From: Gammaproteobacteria bacterium
GTDB lineage: Bacteria > Pseudomonadota > Gammaproteobacteria > Steroidobacterales > Woeseiaceae
Direction: 5' to 3'
DNA: 44,815 nt
Assembly (NCBI GenBank): GCA_029863305.1
Contig: JAOTVR010000021.1
Location: 1 to 44,815 of the forward strand
The notes under the pieces are model-generated. The model did no database searches. It saw only the letters and a program-made list of their open reading frames with translations, and was not told the DNA's origin. Position numbers and translations under genes: made by a program. The number at the start of each line of letters is the position of its first letter. Position 1 is the stretch's first letter. Shown piece after piece: positions 12,313 to 23,839 of the stretch.

Positions 12313-13268
12313 GCTTCTTTGAACTGTCCGAAGCTGGCGAGGCGTCGCTGGCGGTTCTCGAGCAGCTGATCGATCGACAGCTGGTCGAGTTCGTCGAGGT
12401 TCTTGAGCAATGCGTTGCGAATGACATCGGCAGCCTGCGCCGGATTGCGGTGTGCGCCGCCGAGCGGTTCGGCCAGAACTTCGTCTACGAGTCCGAAGCC
12501 GCTGAGGCTATCTGCCGTAATCCGCATGGCTTCCGCAGCATCTTCGGCTTTTTCGGCACTTTTCCACAGTATCGAGGCACAGCCCTCCGGTGAGATAACG
12601 GAGTAGATACCGTACTGGAGCATCAGCAAGCGGTCGCCGACGCCGATCGCGAGCGCACCACCCGAGCCGCCCTCACCGATTACCACGCTGATGATCGGTG
12701 TCCTCAGTCCGGCCATCAGAAACAAACTGTAGGCAATCGCTTCGCTTTGACCGCGCTCTTCGGCACCCACACCCGGATATGCGCCCGGTGTATCGATCAG
12801 GGTCACGACCGGCAATGAGAACTTCTCAGCCATGCGCATCAGCCGCTGCGCCTTGCGGTAACCCTCGGGTTTGGGCATGCCGTAATTGCGACGCACACGC
12901 TCTTTCGTATCACGACCTTTTTGATGACCGATGAACACGACGGCGCGGCCGTCAATCCGGCCGATACCACCGATGATCGCCGGATCGTCCGCGTACATTC
13001 GATCGCCGTGCAGTTCCTGGAAATCCGGCGCGATCATCTCGAGGTAGTCTTGCGTGTAGGGACGCATCGGATGGCGTGCGACCTGGGCGATCTGCCAGGC
13101 GCTGAGCTTGGCAAAAATACTCTTCGTTAAGGCCTCGCTCTTACCGCGCAGACGCGCAACTTCTTCATTGATGTTGATCTCCGAATCATCACCAACAAAG
13201 CGCAATTCCTCGATTTTGGCTTCGAGTTCCGCAATAGGTTGTTCAAAATCAAGGAAATTAAGGTCCAT
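12309..13268 (-). CDS. accA: Acetyl-CoA carboxylase carboxyltransferase subunit alpha
   Basis: Alpha subunit of the carboxyltransferase that moves the carboxyl group from biotin to acetyl-CoA, the first step of fatty-acid synthesis. The 319-residue protein matches the family length and opens with [17 protein letters not shown]. It shows [55 protein letters not shown] and [14 protein letters not shown], the crotonase-fold oxyanion elements. It lies 32 bases downstream of dnaE and is coupled to tilS. Confidence 0.98.
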   Translation of the reverse strand: MDLNFLDFEQPIAELEAKIEELRFVGDDSEININEEVARLRGKSEALTKSIFAKLSAWQIAQVARHPMRPYTQDYLEMIAPDFQELHGDRMYADDPAIIGGIGRIDGRAVVFIGHQKGRDTKERVRRNYGMPKPEGYRKAQRLMRMAEKFSLPVVTLIDTPGAYPGVGAEERGQSEAIAYSLFLMAGLRTPIISVVIGEGGSGGALAIGVGDRLLMLQYGIYSVISPEGCASILWKSAEKAEDAAEAMRITADSLSGFGLVDEVLAEPLGGAHRNPAQAADVIRNALLKNLDELDQLSIDQLLENRQRRLASFGQFKEA

Positions 13269-13300
13269 ACCAAAAACGGTCCGTGCCCGGAATTCGGACT

Positions 13301-16300
13301 TTACATGATCTCACGACTGGGAGCGTAAAGCATGCGGACATTTTTGCTACCCAGCAACTCAGTGAGCTTGTCACGCAATTCCCGGCTCGGGCGCACCGCC
13401 CATTCCGGACCGAGATGCAGGCGCGCTGATGCTGTATCGCCGATGTACTGGACAGCCACATCGCAGCTACCCTCGCGGTACGGCAGTAGCACGTCATGCA
13501 GCTTGACGAGCAATTGTTCGCCCTGCCCGTTCGGCGCAAGACTCAAGAGCATACTCTTGGCGCGGCTTTCAATGACACGGTCAATATTCAACACATTCTT
13601 CACATTGACAGTCCAACTCGCCAGGAAATCGTCGTAGCGTAACGGGCCGCTGATGACGACGATTTCGTCCTTGAGCAGCAGATGGCGAAACTCCTGGAAC
13701 GCCTCGCTGAACAGGCTGACCTCCATTCGCGCCGTATCGTCATCGAGGGTGACGCTGACGCGATTGCCACGCTTTCTCAGATCAGCCACCAGCCCGGAAA
13801 CCGTGACTTCACGACGTGATTGCGAGTAGTCACGCTCGCCCCTGGAGGTTTGTGGCGCTGGCTCATTCACCAGGTCGACCAGTTTGCCGTCGACGAAGGC
13901 CATCGCATCCGCGCGAACCGCATCGAACGGGTGGCCTGTCAGATACAGGCCAAGCGCCTCCTTCTCGTTGCCGAGAAAGACTCGCTCCGGCCATTCGGTG
14001 AGCTCCACCGGTTGCGATGCAGCAACCACAACGGGCGACTCATCGAGGCCGAACATATCATTCTGGCCAGCGGCGGCTGCGCGTGCCTGCTGATCAGCAC
14101 TTGCCAGAGCTTCCGGCACCTGGTGCATCAGGCTACGACGCGACTGACCGAAATCATCCATCGCACCCGCCTTGATCATCGCCTCGAGAGCCCGACGATT
14201 AATCTTGTCGTGATCCACACGTCGACAGAATTCGGCCAGCCCGCTGTACGGTCCGCCAGTCTTGCGTTCGCGAATCAGCGATTCGACCGCCGCTCGGCCA
14301 ACACCCTTGATCGCGCCCAGGCCATAGAGGATTGCCTGTTCATCGGCAACGCTGAATGCGTATTCCGATTGATTGATATTCGGTGGCAGCAGGCGCAGCT
14401 TCTGTTTGCGACAGTCGTCCTTCAGCGTCACGAGCCGATCAGTGTTATCAAGGTCGGCACTCATGACCGCCGCCATGAACGCCGCAGGATAATGTGCCTT
14501 GAGATAGGCGGTCTGATAGGCCAGGACTGCATAGGCGGCCGAATGTGACTTGTTGAAGCCGTAGGCCGCAAACTTCTCCATCAGATCAAATATTCGTGTT
14601 GCCGTATGCTCCGCGACGCCTCGCTCAGTCGCACCGCCAACGAAAATCTCACGCTGCTTTGCCATTTCCTCAGGCTTCTTCTTGCCCATCGCGCGACGCA
14701 GCAAATCGGCACCGCCCAATGTATATCCCGCCAGCAACTGCGCGATCTGCATGACCTGTTCCTGGTACAAAATGACCCCGTAGGTCTCCTCGAGCAGTGG
14801 TTTCAGATCCGGATGCAGGTAGTCGATATCGGATTTATTGAGCGCATGTCGCCGCGTTATAAAGTCATCAACCATGCCGGACTGCAATGGGCCGGGACGG
14901 AACAACGCGACAAGAGCGACCAGATCATCGAAACGATCCGGACGCATGCGCTTGATCAAATCCCGCATGCCACTGGATTCGAGCTGAAAAACCGCCGCGG
15001 TCTGAGTACTGCGCAGTAATTCGAATGTCTTGTCGTCACAGATTGGTATGCGGTTGATATCGAAGTGGGCCTGGGGATCGGTTTCATTCACGATCTTTTC
15101 GGCCCAGTCGATTATCGTCAGAGTTTTCAGGCCGAGAAAGTCGAACTTGACGAGACCTACGGCCTCAACGTCATCCTTGTCCAGCTGCGTGATGATGTGC
15201 GTACCGCCATCCTCACAATACAGCGGCGTAAAATCGGTCAGTTGCCCGGGCGCGATCACTACACCACCGGCATGCTTGCCCGCATTACGGACAAGACCCT
15301 CAAGCGACCTGGCAAGATCGATAATCGCGGCGACTTCTTCGTCGTCCCGATACATCGCTGCAAGCTCTTCCGATTGTTCGAGTGCCTTGTCGAGCGTAAT
15401 ACCCAGGTCGAAGGGCACCAACTTGGCAATGCGATCGACGAATCCATACGGTTGTCCCAGAACTCGCCCGGTATCCCGAATGACCGCTTTCGCGGCCATG
15501 GTGCCGAAGGTAATGATTTGTGCAACGCGATCGCGCCCATAGCGCTCGGCGACATAATCGATAACGCGATCGCGGCCCTCCATGCAAAAGTCGACATCGA
15601 AGTCCGGCATCGAAACACGCTCCGGGTTCAAGAAGCGCTCGAAGAGCAGGTCGTGATGCAATGGATCGAGGTCCGTGATCCCCAATACCCATGCCACAAG
15701 AGAACTCGCACCGGACCCGCGGCCAGGCCCGACCGGAATATCATTATCCCGAGCCCAGCGAATGAAGTCGGCGACGATCAGGAAATAACCCGGGAATCCC
15801 ATGCCCCCAATAACAGCGAGTTCAGTGGCCAGCCGTTCAAAATAGGGAGCACTGACGACATCGCGTTCTTTCTCGTCGACCTCATGTTCCTCGAAAATCC
15901 GCTCGAGCTGGATTTCGAGGCCGCGTCGCGCCTCGACCTCGAGAAATTCCGCTTCCGTCTGGCCCTCGGGCACAGGAAAGGCCGGCAGTACGCTGTGGCC
16001 GAGCGCCAGATCGAAATTACAGCGTTTGGCAATTTCTCTTGCGTTTTCAAGTGCCGACGGAATATCGGCAAACAACTCGGCCATCTCCGCCGAGCTGCGC
16101 AGGTATTGTTGCTCACTGTAATGGTGCGGACGATCCGGGTCGGCAAGTCCGCGACCTTCGTGAATGCAGACTCGAGCCTCGTGCGCCTGGTAATCATCTC
16201 GACTGACGAATCGTACGTCGTTACTCGCAACGACCGCGACGCGTTGTTCGCTCGCCAATGCCAGCGTTGCCTGCACGCAATCCTCCTCGCCGGCACGACT

Positions 16301-16822
16301 GGTGCGTATCAATTCAAGGTAGTAGCGATCACCGAATACGCCCTGCCATTCGCCCAGAAGCGACTGCGCCTCGTCGACATGCCCGTTGTGCAGTGCATGG
16401 CCAACGTCCCCATGCAGTCCTCCCGACAACGCGATCAGCCCTTCGCAGCTGCTGCGCGTCAACCACTCGCGCCGTGCAAGCGGTTCGCCGCGTACCTGCC
16501 CCTCGAGAAACGCCCTGGTCAGCAGCTGCGACAGGTTTCGAAAGCCAATATCGTTTTGGCACAGCAGAATGAGCGTGAACGGACGGCCGCTCTTGTCCTC
16601 GTTCGCAATTCGCAGATCCACGCCGATGATTGGCTTGACACCGGCAGCGATCGCTTTCTTGTAGAACTTGACCATGCCGAACAGGTTATTCTGATCAGTT
16701 AACGCGACCGCTGACATCTCGTCGTCCGCACAGCGCTCCACCAAAGCCGCGATACGCACGGTGCTATCGACCAGCGAATACTCGGTATGCAAGTGCAAAT
16801 GAACGAATGGTGCTGATTTCAT
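13301..16822 (-). CDS. dnaE: DNA polymerase III subunit alpha
   Basis: Catalytic subunit of the replicative polymerase. The 1173-residue product has the N-terminal PHP domain ([15 protein letters not shown]), the polymerase palm with [15 protein letters not shown] and the catalytic aspartates in MPDFDVDFC near residue 405, [11 protein letters not shown], the helix-hairpin-helix region ([13 protein letters not shown]) and a C-terminal OB fold ([23 protein letters not shown]). Length and motifs agree with E. coli DnaE (1160). Its ATG at 16822 overlaps the rnhB stop by four bases (ATGA), so the two are translationally coupled. Confidence 0.98.
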   Translation of the reverse strand: MKSAPFVHLHLHTEYSLVDSTVRIAALVERCADDEMSAVALTDQNNLFGMVKFYKKAIAAGVKPIIGVDLRIANEDKSGRPFTLILLCQNDIGFRNLSQLLTRAFLEGQVRGEPLARREWLTRSSCEGLIALSGGLHGDVGHALHNGHVDEAQSLLGEWQGVFGDRYYLELIRTSRAGEEDCVQATLALASEQRVAVVASNDVRFVSRDDYQAHEARVCIHEGRGLADPDRPHHYSEQQYLRSSAEMAELFADIPSALENAREIAKRCNFDLALGHSVLPAFPVPEGQTEAEFLEVEARRGLEIQLERIFEEHEVDEKERDVVSAPYFERLATELAVIGGMGFPGYFLIVADFIRWARDNDIPVGPGRGSGASSLVAWVLGITDLDPLHHDLLFERFLNPERVSMPDFDVDFCMEGRDRVIDYVAERYGRDRVAQIITFGTMAAKAVIRDTGRVLGQPYGFVDRIAKLVPFDLGITLDKALEQSEELAAMYRDDEEVAAIIDLARSLEGLVRNAGKHAGGVVIAPGQLTDFTPLYCEDGGTHIITQLDKDDVEAVGLVKFDFLGLKTLTIIDWAEKIVNETDPQAHFDINRIPICDDKTFELLRSTQTAAVFQLESSGMRDLIKRMRPDRFDDLVALVALFRPGPLQSGMVDDFITRRHALNKSDIDYLHPDLKPLLEETYGVILYQEQVMQIAQLLAGYTLGGADLLRRAMGKKKPEEMAKQREIFVGGATERGVAEHTATRIFDLMEKFAAYGFNKSHSAAYAVLAYQTAYLKAHYPAAFMAAVMSADLDNTDRLVTLKDDCRKQKLRLLPPNINQSEYAFSVADEQAILYGLGAIKGVGRAAVESLIRERKTGGPYSGLAEFCRRVDHDKINRRALEAMIKAGAMDDFGQSRRSLMHQVPEALASADQQARAAAAGQNDMFGLDESPVVVAASQPVELTEWPERVFLGNEKEALGLYLTGHPFDAVRADAMAFVDGKLVDLVNEPAPQTSRGERDYSQSRREVTVSGLVADLRKRGNRVSVTLDDDTARMEVSLFSEAFQEFRHLLLKDEIVVISGPLRYDDFLASWTVNVKNVLNIDRVIESRAKSMLLSLAPNGQGEQLLVKLHDVLLPYREGSCDVAVQYIGDTASARLHLGPEWAVRPSRELRDKLTELLGSKNVRMLYAPSREIM

Positions 16823-17421
16823 CCGGCCAGCCTCACGGGTGCAAAACTGCGCCGATGCTGCTCACAGGGCCCATATTCCCTGAGGCGCGCACGGTGTACC
16901 TCGGTCCCGTATCCCTTATGCCGGGCAAACTCGTAGCCGGGATAAATACGGTCCATCTGCACCATCATGTCGTCGCGTGTCGTTTTTGCGATTATCGATG
17001 CCGCACTGATCGCCGGCACCAGAGCATCGCCGCCGACGACGCATTCGCCCCTGAGCTGTCGATTGTCAAAACACAGATCCGGCAGACGATTGCCATCGAC
17101 TTGCACCCCATCGGGGGGCACGGCGAGCCCGATTATTGCCCGCCGCATCGCAAGCATCGTCGCGGCAAGAATATTGAGCACATCGATCTCGGCGGCGTCG
17201 GCCCACGCGACCGACCAGGCAATCGCCTCCTTCTTGATGACGCGGGACAACTGCTCGCGGCGGGCTGCACTGAGTCTCTTGGAATCATCCAGGCCGTCCA
17301 CGTCGCGTTCGGGATGCAGAATCACCGCAGCCGCGACAACCGGGCCGGCCAGCGGCCCACGGCCAGCTTCGTCGACACCTGCGACGAGCGCTTTGAAATC
17401 AAACAGTTGTGGTTGACGCAT
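16819..17421 (-). CDS. rnhB: Ribonuclease HII
   Basis: Removes ribonucleotides from DNA and RNA of RNA-DNA hybrids. The 200-residue product opens [26 protein letters not shown], containing the [17 protein letters not shown] signature with the first two acidic metal ligands. It continues with [41 protein letters not shown] and [13 protein letters not shown] chose the ATG at 17421, 28 bases after lpxB ends; the open frame upstream overlaps lpxB and has no family similarity. Confidence 0.96.
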   Translation of the reverse strand: MRQPQLFDFKALVAGVDEAGRGPLAGPVVAAAVILHPERDVDGLDDSKRLSAARREQLSRVIKKEAIAWSVAWADAAEIDVLNILAATMLAMRRAIIGLAVPPDGVQVDGNRLPDLCFDNRQLRGECVVGGDALVPAISAASIIAKTTRDDMMVQMDRIYPGYEFARHKGYGTEVHRARLREYGPCEQHRRSFAPVRLAG

Positions 17422-17449
17422 CGGCAGTAGTCGCGCTACTCGTCTCGTG

Positions 17450-18583
17450 TTATCCGGCGAGTTCAATAACGGCGTCCGCAGCACGGTCGTCCGCACCGAG
17501 CGCCAGCTGTGTTCGCAGTGTAGCAAACTGCATGCCGATCTCCTCGCGTCTCGCCGGATCATCGAGCAGTTCCGCAACCGCCTGTGCCAATGCCTGCGGC
17601 GTTGCCTGCTCCTGGATGAATTCGGGGATCAGGGCTTCCTCTGTCAACAGGTTGGGCAATGTAAATTTGTCCGTTTTGAGCAAGTTGAACAGCCGCAGTA
17701 TGACGGCAGTCAGTCCCGCGACTTTGTAGGCTGCGACGGTCGGCTTGCCCAGCAACGCCGATTCCAGCGCAGCCGTACCTGAGGCGAGCAACACAACATC
17801 GGCAGCGGACATGGCCTCAATTGAATCGCCGTCAATCAAACAGAATCGATCGCTCATTCCGGCACTCGCGAGCTGCTCCTCGATCATCGGCCGCAAACCC
17901 GGCGAAGCGACCGGAGTTACAAACCGAATGCCCGTGTGGGTCTGTGCGAGAATCGCTGCGGCCGAGGCAAACATCGCGCCCAGGCGTGACACCTCTCCAC
18001 GGCGGCTGCCGGGAAGAACGGCAACGACCGGTCCGTCGCCCAGATCGAGCAATTCGCGAACCGATTCGATATCGATATCGATCGGCAGAGTGCTGGCCTT
18101 CGGGTGACCAACAAATACCGCATCGACTCCATGCTCATCGTAGATTGCTTTTTCAAAAGGCAGGATGCAGAGGACCCGATCGGCCGCCTTCTTGACCGTC
18201 TTGACCCGGCCCGGGCGCCAGGCCCAGACCGACGGACTCACGTAATGGACCGTTCGGATCCCTGCCTTGCGCAATGCCTTTTCGAGTCCGAAATTAAAGT
18301 CCGGCGCATCAATTCCGACAAAGACATCGGGCGGCGACGCCTTCCAGCGACGCAGTAGTCCGCGACGCAGCTTCAGGAGACGCGGTATCTCGGTGAGAGG
18401 CTCGATCAGACCGAATACCGCCAGCGCTTCCGCTTGCTCCCACTGCACGCAACCCGCCGCCAGCATCGACGGCCCCGCCACTCCTTCAAACGTAGCATCA
18501 GGAATACGCGCCTTGATAGCACGCATCAAACCGGCACCCAGCAGGTCGCCGGAAGCTTCGCCCGCAACCAGTCCTATCTTCAC
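17450..18583 (-). CDS. lpxB: Lipid-A-disaccharide synthase
   Basis: Glycosyltransferase (GT19) that joins lipid X to UDP-2,3-diacylglucosamine in lipid A synthesis at the inner membrane. The 377-residue protein opens [20 protein letters not shown], the LpxB hallmark. It also contains [69 protein letters not shown] and [23 protein letters not shown]. It follows lpxA by 11 bases, the standard order. Confidence 0.97.
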   Translation of the reverse strand: MKIGLVAGEASGDLLGAGLMRAIKARIPDATFEGVAGPSMLAAGCVQWEQAEALAVFGLIEPLTEIPRLLKLRRGLLRRWKASPPDVFVGIDAPDFNFGLEKALRKAGIRTVHYVSPSVWAWRPGRVKTVKKAADRVLCILPFEKAIYDEHGVDAVFVGHPKASTLPIDIDIESVRELLDLGDGPVVAVLPGSRRGEVSRLGAMFASAAAILAQTHTGIRFVTPVASPGLRPMIEEQLASAGMSDRFCLIDGDSIEAMSAADVVLLASGTAALESALLGKPTVAAYKVAGLTAVILRLFNLLKTDKFTLPNLLTEEALIPEFIQEQATPQALAQAVAELLDDPARREEIGMQFATLRTQLALGADDRAADAVIELAG

Positions 18584-18594
18584 GGCCCGGACGC

Positions 18595-19365
18595 CTAGCG
18601 AATCAGTCCGCGCTCGGAAGACCGCAATGACTCAAGAAACAACTCGAGTTCCGATTGTGTCTTCGAACGCTCAGCGATCTCCGCGATCGCCTCAGCGAGT
18701 TTCATGCCCTTGCGGTAGACGAGGCGATACGCATCTTTGATGTTGCGGATCTGCTCTGCGTCGAAGCCGCGGCGCTTGAGACCCTCGCTATTAATGCCGC
18801 GAGGTACGGCCGGATTTCCAGCCGCTGTTGTGTAAGCAGGTACGTCGCGATTGATGCCCGCATACATACCGAGAAACGCGTGCGCGCCGATATGACAAAA
18901 CTGGTGTACGCCGGAAAAGCCGCCAAATATTGCCCAGTCCCCAACGTGTACGTGACCGGCCAGAGTCGCATTATTCGCCATGATCGTATTACTACCAATC
19001 ATGCAGTCATGCGCAATATGTACGTAGGCCATAATCCAGTTGTCATCGCCAATGACCGTCTCGCCCTTGTCTTGAGTGGTGCCGCGACTTACCGTGCAGA
19101 ATTCGCGAATCGTATTTCGGTCACCGATCCTGAGTGCTGTCGGCTCACCGGCGTACTTCTTGTCCTGCGGGTCATCTCCAATCGATGCAAACTGATAAAT
19201 GTGATTATCGTTTCCAATGACAGTCGGACCATTGATGACAACGTGACTGTCAATCCGGGTGCCACTCGCGATAGTGACATCGTCACCGATAATCGAATAA
19301 GGACCAATCTCGACCTGGTCACTGATCGTCGCCCTGTCAGAAATAATTGCGGTCGCGTGAATCAA
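18595..19365 (-). CDS. lpxA: UDP-N-acetylglucosamine acyltransferase LpxA
   Basis: First step of lipid A synthesis: transfers a 3-hydroxyacyl chain from ACP to UDP-GlcNAc. The 256-residue product is a left-handed beta-helix of hexapeptide repeats (HATAIISDRATISDQVEIGPYSIIG) with the catalytic histidine in AYVHIAHDCMIGSN, plus the GGFSGVHQFCHIGAHAFLGM region and a C-terminal helical domain. The family start matches a TTG at 19365 that overlaps the fabZ stop (TTGA), with GGAG seven bases ahead. This TTG start may limit its translation; upstream in-frame starts fall inside fabZ. Confidence 0.94.
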   Translation of the reverse strand: MIHATAIISDRATISDQVEIGPYSIIGDDVTIASGTRIDSHVVINGPTVIGNDNHIYQFASIGDDPQDKKYAGEPTALRIGDRNTIREFCTVSRGTTQDKGETVIGDDNWIMAYVHIAHDCMIGSNTIMANNATLAGHVHVGDWAIFGGFSGVHQFCHIGAHAFLGMYAGINRDVPAYTTAAGNPAVPRGINSEGLKRRGFDAEQIRNIKDAYRLVYRKGMKLAEAIAEIAERSKTQSELELFLESLRSSERGLIR

Positions 19366-19820
19366 GCCGGATCTCCACCAGGTGCACAAATGATCATCGC
19401 CGTCGCCACGACTTCGGCAGCAACTTTCGCTTCGCAGCGATACCACCACATACCTCGCTTGACCCTGTCCGCGTCAACCCGTATGCGGAGCTGTTCGCCG
19501 GGCACCACGGGCCGTCGAAATCGCGCATCCTCAACCCGGGCCAGGAAATACAGCGGTTTCGGTTCGATGTCACCATTCGTTATATGCGACAGGATGCCGC
19601 CAGCCTGCGCCATTGCCTCGATGATCAAGACACCGGGCATCACCGGATTCCCCGGAAAATGTCCGGCGAAATGGGGTTCGTCGGCAGCCACGTTTTTGAT
19701 GGCGACGACCGATTCATGCGGTGTGCATTCGAGGACTTCGTCGAGCATCAGGAACGGGTGTCTGTGCGGCAACAATTCCTTGATGTCAGCTGCATCAAGG
19801 GGATAGGAATACTCCGTCAC
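19362..19820 (-). CDS. fabZ: 3-hydroxyacyl-[ACP] dehydratase FabZ
   Basis: Dehydrates 3-hydroxyacyl-ACP in fatty-acid elongation and competes with LpxA/LpxD for the same substrates. The 152-residue hot-dog-fold protein has IKELLPHRHPFLMLDEV and the active-site block HFAGHFPGNPVMPGVLIIEAM, with the catalytic histidine in GHFPG and a downstream acidic residue in IEAMAQ. Its start overlaps the lpxD stop (ATGA) and its stop overlaps the lpxA start, so lpxD-fabZ-lpxA are closely coupled. Confidence 0.97.
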   Translation of the reverse strand: MTEYSYPLDAADIKELLPHRHPFLMLDEVLECTPHESVVAIKNVAADEPHFAGHFPGNPVMPGVLIIEAMAQAGGILSHITNGDIEPKPLYFLARVEDARFRRPVVPGEQLRIRVDADRVKRGMWWYRCEAKVAAEVVATAMIICAPGGDPA

Positions 19821-20830
19821 TTGGCCTTGTTCTCCAGCGCGCTAACGCGATCCATTAACTTATCAAGCCGCCGGAATTGAGCCACCCTGCGATTCCAGTC
19901 CCGAACCGGTTCAATCGGAAAGTTCGATGCATAGGCGCCCGGCTCGGTAATGCTTTTGGATATCATCCCCTTGCCGTTCACAACAACATCATCACAGACT
20001 TCTATATGACCCGCCATGCCAACCATGCCAGCAAACATGCAGCGTTTGCCGATCCGTGCACTGCCGGCGATCGCACAAGCTGTCGCCATTGCAGTATGCT
20101 CGCCGACGTGCACGTTGTGGCCGATTTGAATCAGATTATCGAGCCGCACGCCATTCTCGATTACCGTGTCGTCGATCGCACCACAGTCAATAGTGGTATT
20201 CGAGCCGATCTCCACGTCATCGCCGACACGCACTCCACCTAGCTGCGGTACTTTGACCCAGCCTTCTTCCGTCATCGCATTACCAAAGCCGTCCGCCCCG
20301 ACAACTGAACCCGAATGAAATATGCAGCGATCACCGATCGTAACGTCACGAACAAACGTCACGTTGGCGTTAAGTCGGCAATTGTTGCCGATAACGCAGT
20401 TCGGGCCCACGACCGCACCCGGGCCAATGTAGGAGTTTTCACCAATCGTTGCGTTATCTTCGACAACTGCATTTGCCGCGATGTGAGCGGTGTCGGCCAC
20501 GTTCGCCGTAGCAGAAACCACAGCCGACGGGTGCACACCGGGCGTCATCGTTGGCGCAGGGCAAATAATCGCAGCCATGCGTGCATAACACGCGTACGGA
20601 TTATCATCGATCAGAACAGCGGTAGTAGCGTCTTTCGCATCTGCCGCCCGCAAAATGACAGCAGCTGCCTTCGTCGAAGACAGCTGCTTTTTGAACTTGG
20701 AGCTGGAGAGAAAACTGAGCGCGCCGGGTCCTGCATTTGACAGCGATCCGACGTGATCGATGATGACGTCGGGATCGCCGATCAGTTCACAGCCGAATCG
20801 TTCCGCCAGTTCTCCGAGACTGATCGGCAT
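19817..20830 (-). CDS. lpxD: UDP-3-O-(3-hydroxyacyl)glucosamine N-acyltransferase LpxD
   Basis: Third step of lipid A synthesis: adds the N-linked 3-hydroxyacyl chain. The 337-residue protein has the N-terminal uridine-binding domain (MPISLGELAERFGCELIGDPD; GALSFLSSSKFKKQL), then hexapeptide repeats of the left-handed helix, the catalytic histidine in DNLIQIGHNVHVGEHT, and a C-terminal helix (VRDWNRRVAQFRRLDKLMDRV). The ATG at 20830 gives the normal N-terminus; the open frame further upstream is not family-like and runs into skp. Confidence 0.96.
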   Translation of the reverse strand: MPISLGELAERFGCELIGDPDVIIDHVGSLSNAGPGALSFLSSSKFKKQLSSTKAAAVILRAADAKDATTAVLIDDNPYACYARMAAIICPAPTMTPGVHPSAVVSATANVADTAHIAANAVVEDNATIGENSYIGPGAVVGPNCVIGNNCRLNANVTFVRDVTIGDRCIFHSGSVVGADGFGNAMTEEGWVKVPQLGGVRVGDDVEIGSNTTIDCGAIDDTVIENGVRLDNLIQIGHNVHVGEHTAMATACAIAGSARIGKRCMFAGMVGMAGHIEVCDDVVVNGKGMISKSITEPGAYASNFPIEPVRDWNRRVAQFRRLDKLMDRVSALENKAK

Positions 20831-20849
20831 TCGCCCGGCAACGCCAGGT

Positions 20850-21389
20850 TTATCGAGCGCCTGTCGCCTGGAAATTGGCTTCCACGGCGCGCAGTACATC
20901 CTCGGTGATGTTGACGGCAGTACTCGCGAAAAGTACACCGTCACCCACTACGAGGTCGTAGCCCTCCTGTGCCGCGTAGTCCTGGACCTCTTTGAGCAAT
21001 GCGCGCTGCAACAAGCCCAGCTCTTCATTCTGACGAAGGTTGAGGTCCTCGCGAAACTCCGTTTGCAGGCGGGTTACTTCGCGCTGCAAATCGCGCAGAT
21101 TCTTCTCTGCATTACGACGCTCTGTTTCGCCCATTACTGCAACGTCTTTCTGCACCTTGGTTGCCAGGTCTTCGTACTCCTTCTGCTTCGCCAGAAATTC
21201 ACGCTGGCGCGGCGCAAACTCTTCCTGCAGCGCATCCATAGCAGCCTTTGTTTGCGGAGAACGCTCCATCAGAGCCGGAATATTGACCACGCCGATCTTG
21301 AGGTCCTGTGCGCTGGCAGGCATAGCGAACGCAGCTATCAGTGCAATGCCAAAAGCCACCCTAACAATATGTTGCTTTACAAAACTCAT
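20850..21389 (-). CDS. skp: Periplasmic chaperone Skp/OmpH
   Basis: Trimeric periplasmic chaperone that carries unfolded outer-membrane proteins to the BAM complex. The 179-residue product has a signal peptide (FGIALIAAFAMPASAQD, cleavage after ASA) and then DLKIGVVNIPALMERSPQTKAAMDAL. A long, charged coiled-coil segment follows (about residues 50-125) and a C-terminal strand ending AVEANFQATGAR. I chose the ATG at 21389; a TTG six codons upstream overlaps the bamA stop. It follows bamA by 14 bases, in the usual bamA-skp-lpxD order. Confidence 0.94.
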   Translation of the reverse strand: MSFVKQHIVRVAFGIALIAAFAMPASAQDLKIGVVNIPALMERSPQTKAAMDALQEEFAPRQREFLAKQKEYEDLATKVQKDVAVMGETERRNAEKNLRDLQREVTRLQTEFREDLNLRQNEELGLLQRALLKEVQDYAAQEGYDLVVGDGVLFASTAVNITEDVLRAVEANFQATGAR

Positions 21390-21403
21390 AAACAATCCAT
21401 TCC

Positions 21404-23821
21404 TCAAAATGCCTGACCAATTGAGAACTGGAATCGCTCCAGTTCATCTCCGTAAAACCTGTCGTTGCCCGCAAATTCGTTGAGCGGGTACGCATAACTG
21501 AATCGGAATAATCCGAGTGGTGCCAGCCATTGTACGCCAATACCGACCGACGCACGCAGCTCATCGAAATCTACCTTGTATTCCACCGGGGACCCCAGTT
21601 TATCGGTGAACGCGACCTCACCGGTATTGAATACATTGCCGATGTCGTAAAACAGGCTCGCCCGCGTTTGGCTGGCCCATTTATCCGGTAGCGGAATTAT
21701 AAGCTCTACCTGGCTTGCAACCAATACATTGCCACCGTAAGGACGCCCGAAACTGTCCCGCGGCCCCAGATAAGACTCGCGATACCCGCGGACAGACTCC
21801 GGTCCGCCGCCATAGAATTGCTTGTAAGGCGGGGCCGCCGTCGTATCACCCAGCGCTTCCGATATACCCAATTCGGTATTGACCCGCAACACCCATTTGT
21901 TGCTCCACAAGGGAAAGTACTTTGTAAAATTGTAGCGCGCGGAATAGTACTCGACGTCGCTACCCGGTATCGCCATTGTGAATATCAGTTGCTGACGCGT
22001 GCCGCGGTTAGCAAACAGCGACCGATTGCGGCTGTCGAACGTCCAGCCGGCAATGAGTTCGTAGGTATCAAATTCGCTGCCGAAGAAAGAGAACCCCGTA
22101 CCTGTGTCTTCGACAAACGGGTTGCCGTTATTCAGCACCCAGTCCTGGGCTTGCTGTGTGCTGGATGTCGACGCGAGTAACTCGGCATGCTGGTACGCCA
22201 GGCCTACCGATAAGGATTGGAATTCTGTGATTGGATAGCCGTAGTCGATTGTTGCTCCGGCGCTTGTCGTTGAAAAATCGGACGCGGCCGATGTGAACTG
22301 CGTAACGTCACGATAATTGATAGACAATGTCCGGCGCACGCCATCCATTGTTCGATATGGATCAGAGTGTGACAAGCTATAAAGCTTCTGAAAACGACCT
22401 GAGACAGCCTCGAGCGCAACGCGATTTCCGCTGCCGAGAAAATTCGTGTGGACGATGCTGCCATTCAACATCAGTTTTTGTGATTCTGAATAGCCGATAC
22501 CGCCGCTGAACTGTCCTGGCATCCGGTATTCAATATCGAAATCGACATCGACCAGGTCCGGACTTCCCGGTACGGGCGTGTTCTTGACTTCGACATTTTC
22601 AACATAGGGCAATCGTTGCAGCCGGACCTTGGAGCGGTCAACCAGGGTATTGGAGAGATAAGCGCTTTCCATCTGACGCATTTCGCGGCGTAAGACTTCA
22701 TCATCAACTTCGCTTATTCCGTTGAAGTTGATTCGCCGCACATAGACTCGACTCTTGGGGTCGACATAAAACGTGATCTCTGCTTCTTTCGTTTCCTCGT
22801 TCAGTTCCGGAACCGGCTCTATCTCCGCATTCGCGTAGCCCTGCTCACTGAGCCGGTACGACATGAATTCCGCCGATTGAGTCAGCATCGTTTGATTGAA
22901 GATTGAGCCCGGCTTGGCCAGAACCATCGAACGAAGAATCTGCTCGGGGATGACCATGTCCCCAACAAGCTTGATATCAGAAATTGTATACAAATCGCCT
23001 TCGTGGATCCCGATGGTCACAAAAATATCTTTCTTGTTTGGTGATATCGCCACCTGTGTGGAGTCAACGCGAAAATCGGCGTAGCCACGATCCATATAAA
23101 ATGAACGCAGTGTCTCGAGATCGCCCTCGAGCGCCTCTTTGGAGTATCGATCATCTTGTCGAATCCACGACAGCCAGTTTGCCGTATCAAGCTCGAATTC
23201 TTCGCGTATATCTTCTTCTTCAAATGCGAGATTACCGACCAGGTTCACCTGTCTGATTTTCGCACGTTCACCTTCTTTGACATCGATGCGAACGCCAACC
23301 GTGTTGTTCGGACGGTCGACAATCGACGTATCCACGACAACGCCATACTTGCCACGATCATAGTATTGCTCGCGCAGAAAACTGGACACTTCTTCAAGAA
23401 CGGACCGGTCGAAAGTCCGGCCTTTCGCGAGACCGACACCACGAAGTGACTCCTCGAGGTCTTCTGTTTTTATGTCCTTGTTTCCCTCGATCGTGAAGCT
23501 CTCGATTGAAGGCCTCTCTTTAACCACTACGATCAAGGTGTCGCCGTCACGACGCATTTCGATGTCATCGAACAGCGCCTGCCCATAAAGCGCACGGATC
23601 GACTCCTGAATTCGAACAGCATCTACCGTGTCGCCGATATTAATTGGCAGATAGTTGAATACCGTACCCTCCGATATTCTTTGCAAGCCCTCGACGCGCA
23701 TGTCGCGCACTACGAATTCATCCGCTGCCATGGATGCCAGCGGCAGCATCACACACACCAGTATGACGCCGATGCGCAATTTGCCCCCCCTCAGAATCAT
23801 TGTGTTATTGCCTGTTCTCAT
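21404..23821 (-). CDS. bamA: Outer-membrane protein assembly factor BamA
   Basis: Core of the BAM machine that inserts beta-barrel proteins into the outer membrane. The 805-residue product has a signal peptide (LRIGVILVCVMLPLASMAAD), five POTRA repeats (for example FVVRDMRVEGLQRISEGTVF; SFTIEGNKDIKTEDLEESL; KIRQVNLVGNLAFEEEDI; YTISDIKLVGDMVIPEQIL; VYVRRINFNGISEVDDEVLR) and an Omp85 16-strand barrel. The VRGYRESYLGP loop-6 motif is present, and the protein ends FQFSIGQAF with the terminal phenylalanine typical of BAM substrates. I used the ATG at 23821. It lies directly downstream of rseP, a common arrangement. Confidence 0.97.
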   Translation of the reverse strand: MRTGNNTMILRGGKLRIGVILVCVMLPLASMAADEFVVRDMRVEGLQRISEGTVFNYLPINIGDTVDAVRIQESIRALYGQALFDDIEMRRDGDTLIVVVKERPSIESFTIEGNKDIKTEDLEESLRGVGLAKGRTFDRSVLEEVSSFLREQYYDRGKYGVVVDTSIVDRPNNTVGVRIDVKEGERAKIRQVNLVGNLAFEEEDIREEFELDTANWLSWIRQDDRYSKEALEGDLETLRSFYMDRGYADFRVDSTQVAISPNKKDIFVTIGIHEGDLYTISDIKLVGDMVIPEQILRSMVLAKPGSIFNQTMLTQSAEFMSYRLSEQGYANAEIEPVPELNEETKEAEITFYVDPKSRVYVRRINFNGISEVDDEVLRREMRQMESAYLSNTLVDRSKVRLQRLPYVENVEVKNTPVPGSPDLVDVDFDIEYRMPGQFSGGIGYSESQKLMLNGSIVHTNFLGSGNRVALEAVSGRFQKLYSLSHSDPYRTMDGVRRTLSINYRDVTQFTSAASDFSTTSAGATIDYGYPITEFQSLSVGLAYQHAELLASTSSTQQAQDWVLNNGNPFVEDTGTGFSFFGSEFDTYELIAGWTFDSRNRSLFANRGTRQQLIFTMAIPGSDVEYYSARYNFTKYFPLWSNKWVLRVNTELGISEALGDTTAAPPYKQFYGGGPESVRGYRESYLGPRDSFGRPYGGNVLVASQVELIIPLPDKWASQTRASLFYDIGNVFNTGEVAFTDKLGSPVEYKVDFDELRASVGIGVQWLAPLGLFRFSYAYPLNEFAGNDRFYGDELERFQFSIGQAF

Positions 23822-23839
23822 ATTGTGCGTAGTTCCCAA

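Noticed and set aside
15065..16702. 545-codon open frame on the plus strand
   Set aside because: Antisense to dnaE, with no recognisable domain and no ribosome binding site; treated as a shadow frame.
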